Below are positions 6,138 to 9,509 of a stretch of 9,509 nt of DNA, piece after piece. Position numbers and translations under genes: made by a program. Every line of letters begins with the position of its first letter. Within the stretch, counting starts at the first letter, position 1. This DNA is from an uncultured Pseudomonadota bacterium (GTDB lineage: Bacteria > Lernaellota > Lernaellaia > Lernaellales > Lernaellaceae). The DNA lies in assembly GCA_937967875.1 (NCBI GenBank), contig CALBTQ010000748.1:1-9509 (forward strand). Direction: 5' to 3'. The notes under the pieces were generated by a model. That model worked only from the letters and a program-made list of their open reading frames with translations, had not been told where the DNA came from and did not search any database.

Positions 6138-7152
6138 GGAAGCCCTTCATGCGCAGGAACACTTCGACGATATCCGGATCGAACTGCGTGCCCGCGTTGC
6201 GCTTGATGATGTACAGCGCGCGCGTTTCCTCGAGCGCGGTACGGTAGGAGCGGTCGGAGGTCATCGCGTCGTAGGCGTCGCAGACGGTCATGATTCGCGA
6301 GCCGATCGGGATCTTCGTGTTGGAAATGTTGTCCGGGTAGCCGCTGCCGTCGAAAAATTCGTGGTGATGGCGGACGATGCGCGAGATGCGCTTGAATTGC
6401 GGAATCTGCTCGACGATCTTCTGGCTGATCAGCGGGTGCGTTTTAATCAGTTCGTATTCCTCGGCGGTGAGCTGCCCCTTTTTGTTGAGCACCGCCTCGG
6501 TGATGCCGATTTTGCCGATGTCGTGGAACAGTCCGGCCAGCGAAATCTCCTCGCAGTCGGCGGCGGAAAAGCCCATCATCTGCGCCATGGCCACGGCGTT
6601 GTCGGCCACGCGACGGCTGTGACCCTCGGTGTATTTGTCCTTGGCTTCCAGCGCGCTGACCAGCGAGCGGATCGTGGAAATCAAGAGCTGTTGTTTTTCC
6701 TGGTTGCGCAGGTGCAGCGAAAGCGTCTGCTCTTTGATTTTCTTTTCCATGTTCATCTGCAGTTCGCGGCTGCGCAGGGTCAGCTTGCGTTTTTCCAGCG
6801 CGCGGCGCACCGACAGCAGCAGGTCGAAGGCATGGAAGGGTTTGTAGATGAAATCGTAAACGCCGTTTTGCACGGCCTTGTTGGCCAAGTCGGTATCGGT
6901 GCTTGTGGAAAGCAAAATGACGTCGATGCCGAACTCGGCGTTGTTGACGTAGCTGAGCAGCCCCAGGCCGGAGGAGCCGTTGATGTTGATGTCGCTGATG
7001 ACTAGATCGATATTTTCCGTGTCGAGAACTCGGATCGCCTGCTCGGTCGTGTACGCCTCGAAGGGCACGCACCCATCGACTCCCAGAATGCTTTTAATGC
7101 TTTCGAGGATGTTTTTTTCGTCATTGACGATCAATATATTGCAACCGGCCAT
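6130..7152 (-). CDS. Response regulator with HD-GYP domain (c-di-GMP phosphodiesterase)
   Basis: This 340-residue cytoplasmic regulator has an N-terminal receiver domain (about 5-120) with acidic pocket D11/E12, phosphoacceptor D54 (VISDIN) and K104 (YKPF). A helical, probably coiled-coil, linker spans 115-160. The C-terminal HD-GYP domain (about 160-335) has H178 (EGHSRR), the HD pair H210-D211 in LFHDIGK, HHHE at 262-265, DGSGYP at 268-273, and CDAYDAMTSDRSYR from 291. All usual metal-ligand motifs are present, so it should be an active c-di-GMP (or cGAMP) phosphodiesterase controlled by phosphorylation. No histidine kinase gene is adjacent, so it is an orphan regulator. The ATG at 7152 has GGAG five bases upstream. 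Its gene is less GC-rich in places than its neighbours, with more Ile, Lys and Asn, a small sign of different selection or origin. Confidence 0.96.
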   Translation of the reverse strand: MAGCNILIVNDEKNILESIKSILGVDGCVPFEAYTTEQAIRVLDTENIDLVISDININGSSGLGLLSYVNNAEFGIDVILLSTSTDTDLANKAVQNGVYDFIYKPFHAFDLLLSVRRALEKRKLTLRSRELQMNMEKKIKEQTLSLHLRNQEKQQLLISTIRSLVSALEAKDKYTEGHSRRVADNAVAMAQMMGFSAADCEEISLAGLFHDIGKIGITEAVLNKKGQLTAEEYELIKTHPLISQKIVEQIPQFKRISRIVRHHHEFFDGSGYPDNISNTKIPIGSRIMTVCDAYDAMTSDRSYRTALEETRALYIIKRNAGTQFDPDIVEVFLRMKGFRG

Positions 7153-7182
7153 GACGCTCCTTCGCCAATTCCCTCAACGTGA

Positions 7183-7210
7183 ATTATAATCCGGCGATTC
7201 GATTATGCAA
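7183..7210 (-). promoter_or_regulatory. Sigma70-like promoter of the HD-GYP regulator gene
   Basis: The minus strand has a perfect TATAAT (7188-7183) with TTGCAT (7210-7205) 16 bases upstream. The start site would be near 7176, giving a leader of about 24 bases that carries the GGAG ribosome site. The surroundings (7165-7290) are clearly AT-richer than the rest of the contig. The -35 is a partial match only. Confidence 0.5.
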
Positions 7211-7288
7211 CTTGAACGATGTCTCCGTAAGAAAATCCTTTCGTTACGACGTGTTGGCTTATCCGCCCAAATTCGCATCGTCGATGGT

Positions 7289-8305
7289 TCAACCCTCGAT
7301 CCGACGAGACGATAACGTCATTCTATCGGCAGGTTGCGCCGAAATCGTGAATTTTTTTACGGAATTTATTTTTTGCACGACGACTTCGTTCGGTTCTTTC
7401 GGCTTGCCGTAACTGACAATGCACGCCGCGGCGAACTCGACGTCGCCCGGTTCGTCGCCGCCCACGATCAGCGCGGTCGGACCCGGCCAGCCGTCCGGTT
7501 CCAGCAGCCAGACGCCGGTATGGCTCAACTGTTCAAGCAGATGATTCTCCGTCTCGTTGCGGCTGACGATCACCTTGGCGCGCCCCTCGATGTCGATGTG
7601 CCGGCCGACGGTCAGCAATTCCAGATCGTCGTGCGCGACGATCGGCTTGATCGCCAGCAGGTGTCGCAGGCGCGCGGCGTAGTTGGCGTCGGTCAGCAGG
7701 CAGCCACCGGCCGCGCCCGGCGGATCGGCAATGCGCCAGCGGTCTGCCAGCTCCTGCTGCGGTTTGCGGCTGCGCCCGGAAACGGCCAGCAGCTTCTCGC
7801 GGTCGATCAGCCCTGTCTCTTCGGGGATCGTTGGGGGCAGCAGTTGCGCCGACAGCGGCCGCAGCAGTCGCCCCTTGAGGCCGGAGTTGGTTTCGATGAT
7901 CGCCAGCGTGTCGCGTCGCTGGCTCATCGGCCGCTGGCCGAGCACTTCGCCGGTGAACACGAAATCGTAGCCTTCGCTCTCCATGATCTCCCGCGCGAGC
8001 GCGAGCATGTGGATCTTGCAGTCGACGCACGGATTGAGTTGCTTGCCGTGCCCGAAGTGCGGTCGGCGGATCACGTCGATAAACGCGTCGCCCATCGGCA
8101 CTTCGCGCAACGGCACGTCCAGCGCCTGCGCCCAGTGCGTCGCCGCGCCCGCCGCCGGTCCGGCCGACTGCGGACGAATGAACGGTGCGGTGAATTTCAG
8201 CGCCAGCACTTCGACGCCTAGTTCGAGCATCAGCCGGGCCGCGAGAATCGAATCGAGCCCGCCCGAAAACATACCCAGCGCGCGCGCCCGTCGCGGTTCG
8301 TTCAT
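7289..8305 (-). CDS. MnmA-like PP-loop tRNA thiouridylase family protein with NFACT-R-like tail
   Basis: This 338-residue protein starts MNEPRRARALGMFSGGLDS. SGGLDS at 14-19 is the PP-loop that adenylates the target in the MnmA/ThiI/TtcA class. PCVDCK (C93, C96), GEVLGQRPMSQ (119-129), RPLSAQLLPPT (149-159) and AAGGCLLT with C202 follow the pattern of a family often annotated tRNA (5-methylaminomethyl-2-thiouridylate)-methyltransferase. The tail (about 234-320) resembles an NFACT-R/DUF814 RNA-binding domain, with GRHIDIEGRAKVIVSRNETE and later EPNEVVVQKIN. Likely role: sulfur or related transfer to tRNA. The true start is the ATG at 8305, overlapping the stop of the upstream ATPase gene by ATGA and preceded by GGAGG. 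A much longer open frame continuing upstream is an artefact. The exact tRNA position is not known. Confidence 0.9.
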   Translation of the reverse strand: MNEPRRARALGMFSGGLDSILAARLMLELGVEVLALKFTAPFIRPQSAGPAAGAATHWAQALDVPLREVPMGDAFIDVIRRPHFGHGKQLNPCVDCKIHMLALAREIMESEGYDFVFTGEVLGQRPMSQRRDTLAIIETNSGLKGRLLRPLSAQLLPPTIPEETGLIDREKLLAVSGRSRKPQQELADRWRIADPPGAAGGCLLTDANYAARLRHLLAIKPIVAHDDLELLTVGRHIDIEGRAKVIVSRNETENHLLEQLSHTGVWLLEPDGWPGPTALIVGGDEPGDVEFAAACIVSYGKPKEPNEVVVQKINSVKKFTISAQPADRMTLSSRRIEG

Positions 8306-9461
8306 CGCGCCTCCAACCGCACCACGTGCGCCGCCGCGAGGATGTCCGCGTCCCAGTGCGTGTGCGGGCTGCAAAGAATGATCTGCCGCGTTTTCGCCGC
8401 GGCGAGCATCAACTCGAAAAACCGTTGCCGGCGCGCGGCGTCGTAACCGACCGCCGCGTCGTCGATCCACAGCGGCAGCGGATTGTCCGGGGCCAGCAGA
8501 TCCAGCAGCGCCAGGCGACCGGCGACCAGCAATTGATCGCCGGTGGCGGTCGAGAGCAATTCCAGCGGCAGCGCGCCGTCGGCGTCGGACAGCGAAGGCG
8601 CCAATTGCGCGTCGAGTTGCACCGCGCGCCATTGCTCGCCGATCAGGTTGTTGAAGTGCGCCTGCGTGGCGTCGGTCAGGCGCGCCAGATCGTCGCCGAG
8701 ATAGTTGTCCACCGCCGCTTCCAGCGTTTCGACGGCCGTCCACAACGCTTGCGCCTCGAGTTTCATTTCGGTCAACTCTTCCTCGACCTCCAACAGCCGC
8801 TCGCGCATCGCCGTCGGATTTTCGATCGTCGCCCGGCGTTGCGCCAGTTGCTGGTAGGCGAGGTCGCGTTCGCGCGCCGCATTTTCCGCCGCCGACTCCA
8901 GCGCGTTGATGCGCGCGGCGAGGGTGCTGATGCGCTCGGAGGTGCTGTCGCGCAAATGCGGCGATTGCATCAACAGCTCGTCCTGATACAGATGCAGTTC
9001 GGCGAGGTGACGATCCAGATGCCGCAACGTATCGTTGAGATCGGCCTCGGGCGGCAGCATGTCGATTTGGGCATCGACGCGCTCGGCCTCCTTGCGCAAA
9101 TCGCTCAACTGCTTGGCCTCGTGCAGCACCTTCTCCAACTCGTCGCGCGCCAGCCGGTCGAAGCCGCTGCCCACCGTCAGACGTTCGGCCTCGGCCAGCG
9201 CCTCGTCGCGGTCCGCCTCCAGGTCCTGCACGCGCCCCTGCAAAATCTTCTTGGTCGTCAGCACCTGCAACAACGAGCGCAGCGCCAGTCCAAGCGGAAT
9301 GCCGACCATCGCGGCGGTTACGGTGATGATCGTCATCAAATACTGCGGATACAGCCGGGCCAGCAGCGAACCGGTGGCGAGCATCGCCAGGCCGATGAGC
9401 ACCATGCCCAGCCAGACGAACGTCGACTTGCCGCGCGCCTGCGTTTGCAGCAGGCGCAGCT
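8302..9461 (-). CDS. YhaN/Rad50-like membrane-anchored ATPase, C-terminal part (5' partial)
   Basis: Only the C-terminal part is present. The frame is open to the adapter junction at 9461, where the stop TAG at 9462-9460 is created by the first adapter base. In-frame sequence before the Met at 9405 (ending GKSTFVWLG) shows the gene continues past the contig end. Numbering from that Met: two hydrophobic segments (about 1-17 and 23-46), long coiled coils (about 50-115 and 150-235), and a nucleotide-binding C-half with the signature-like LSTATGDQLLVAGRLALL (284-301), Walker B LPLWIDDAAVGYD (310-321, D316 where many have E) and an H-loop CSPH (345-348). This layout fits YhaN-type SMC/Rad50-like ATPases, whose Walker A is in the missing N-terminal part. 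It overlaps the PP-loop gene by ATGA, so the two are one operon. Function in this genome is unknown. Confidence 0.85.
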
Positions 9462-9509
9462 AGATCGGAAGAGCACACGTCTGAACTCCAGTCACCGAAT
9501 ACGATATCG
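9462..9509 (+). other. Illumina TruSeq adapter and index (sequencing artefact)
   Basis: AGATCGGAAGAGCACACGTC followed by TGAACTCCAGTCAC is the TruSeq read-1 3' adapter, identical over 34 bases (9462-9495). Next comes an 8-base sequence, CGAATACG (9496-9503), in the i7 index position, then ATATCG, one mismatch from the expected ATCTCG. This is untrimmed adapter at the contig end and is not genomic DNA. Any protein starting MCSSDL on the minus strand here is a by-product of it. Confidence 0.99.

Noticed and set aside
7179..7412. A 77-residue plus-strand open frame in the AT-richer gap.
   Set aside because: It runs over the promoter of the HD-GYP gene and the antisense end of the PP-loop gene, without a ribosome site or protein-like composition.
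7289..9478. A 729-residue minus-strand open frame starting MCSSDL.
   Set aside because: The first residues are translated from the Illumina adapter and the next several hundred are the wrong frame of the ATPase gene. Only the part from the ATG at 8305 is a real gene.

Overview
This is a GC-rich bacterial contig. Its gene types (carbamoyltransferase, two radical SAM/SPASM enzymes, a periplasmic repeat protein, a REC–HD-GYP regulator, an MnmA-like PP-loop protein with an NFACT-R-like tail) and dense packing suggest an uncultured Gram-negative of the deltaproteobacterial/Myxococcota-like kind. That placement is inference; no marker gene is present. There is no rRNA, tRNA, CRISPR array, transposase or intergenic gap over 300 bases. 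The last 48 bases (9462-9509) are not genomic: they are an Illumina TruSeq adapter with an index, so the biological sequence ends at 9461.

Left block, plus strand (2-2876). The C-terminal end of a carbamoyltransferase overlaps by 8 bases the start of an 895-residue gene. That gene joins a carbamoyltransferase Kae1-like N-domain (no YrdC-like C-domain) to a small beta-rich linker and a radical SAM/SPASM domain. I know of no described enzyme with this architecture. The two genes may form a split carbamoylation system coupled to radical chemistry, possibly for a natural product or surface glycan; the substrate is unknown.

Central block, minus strand (5380-2880). A three-gene operon encodes, in order, a secreted TPR-like protein with four C-terminal membrane helices, a 58-residue peptide with one hydrophobic segment, and a radical SAM/SPASM maturase with a complete seven-cysteine SPASM pattern. 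The stop codon of the small peptide overlaps what looks like a CTG start of the maturase, with a Shine-Dalgarno sequence in front. The common start calls for the maturase would remove about 25 residues that look coding. The tight coupling makes the peptide a candidate substrate. A CPBP-family membrane protease is transcribed divergently from this operon (5462-6124).

Right block. An orphan REC–HD-GYP c-di-GMP phosphodiesterase (7152-6130, minus) has a good sigma70-like promoter. Beyond it, a two-gene minus-strand operon encodes the C-terminal part of a YhaN/Rad50-like membrane-anchored ATPase (cut by the adapter junction) and an MnmA-like PP-loop protein with an NFACT-R-like tail, joined by an ATGA overlap.
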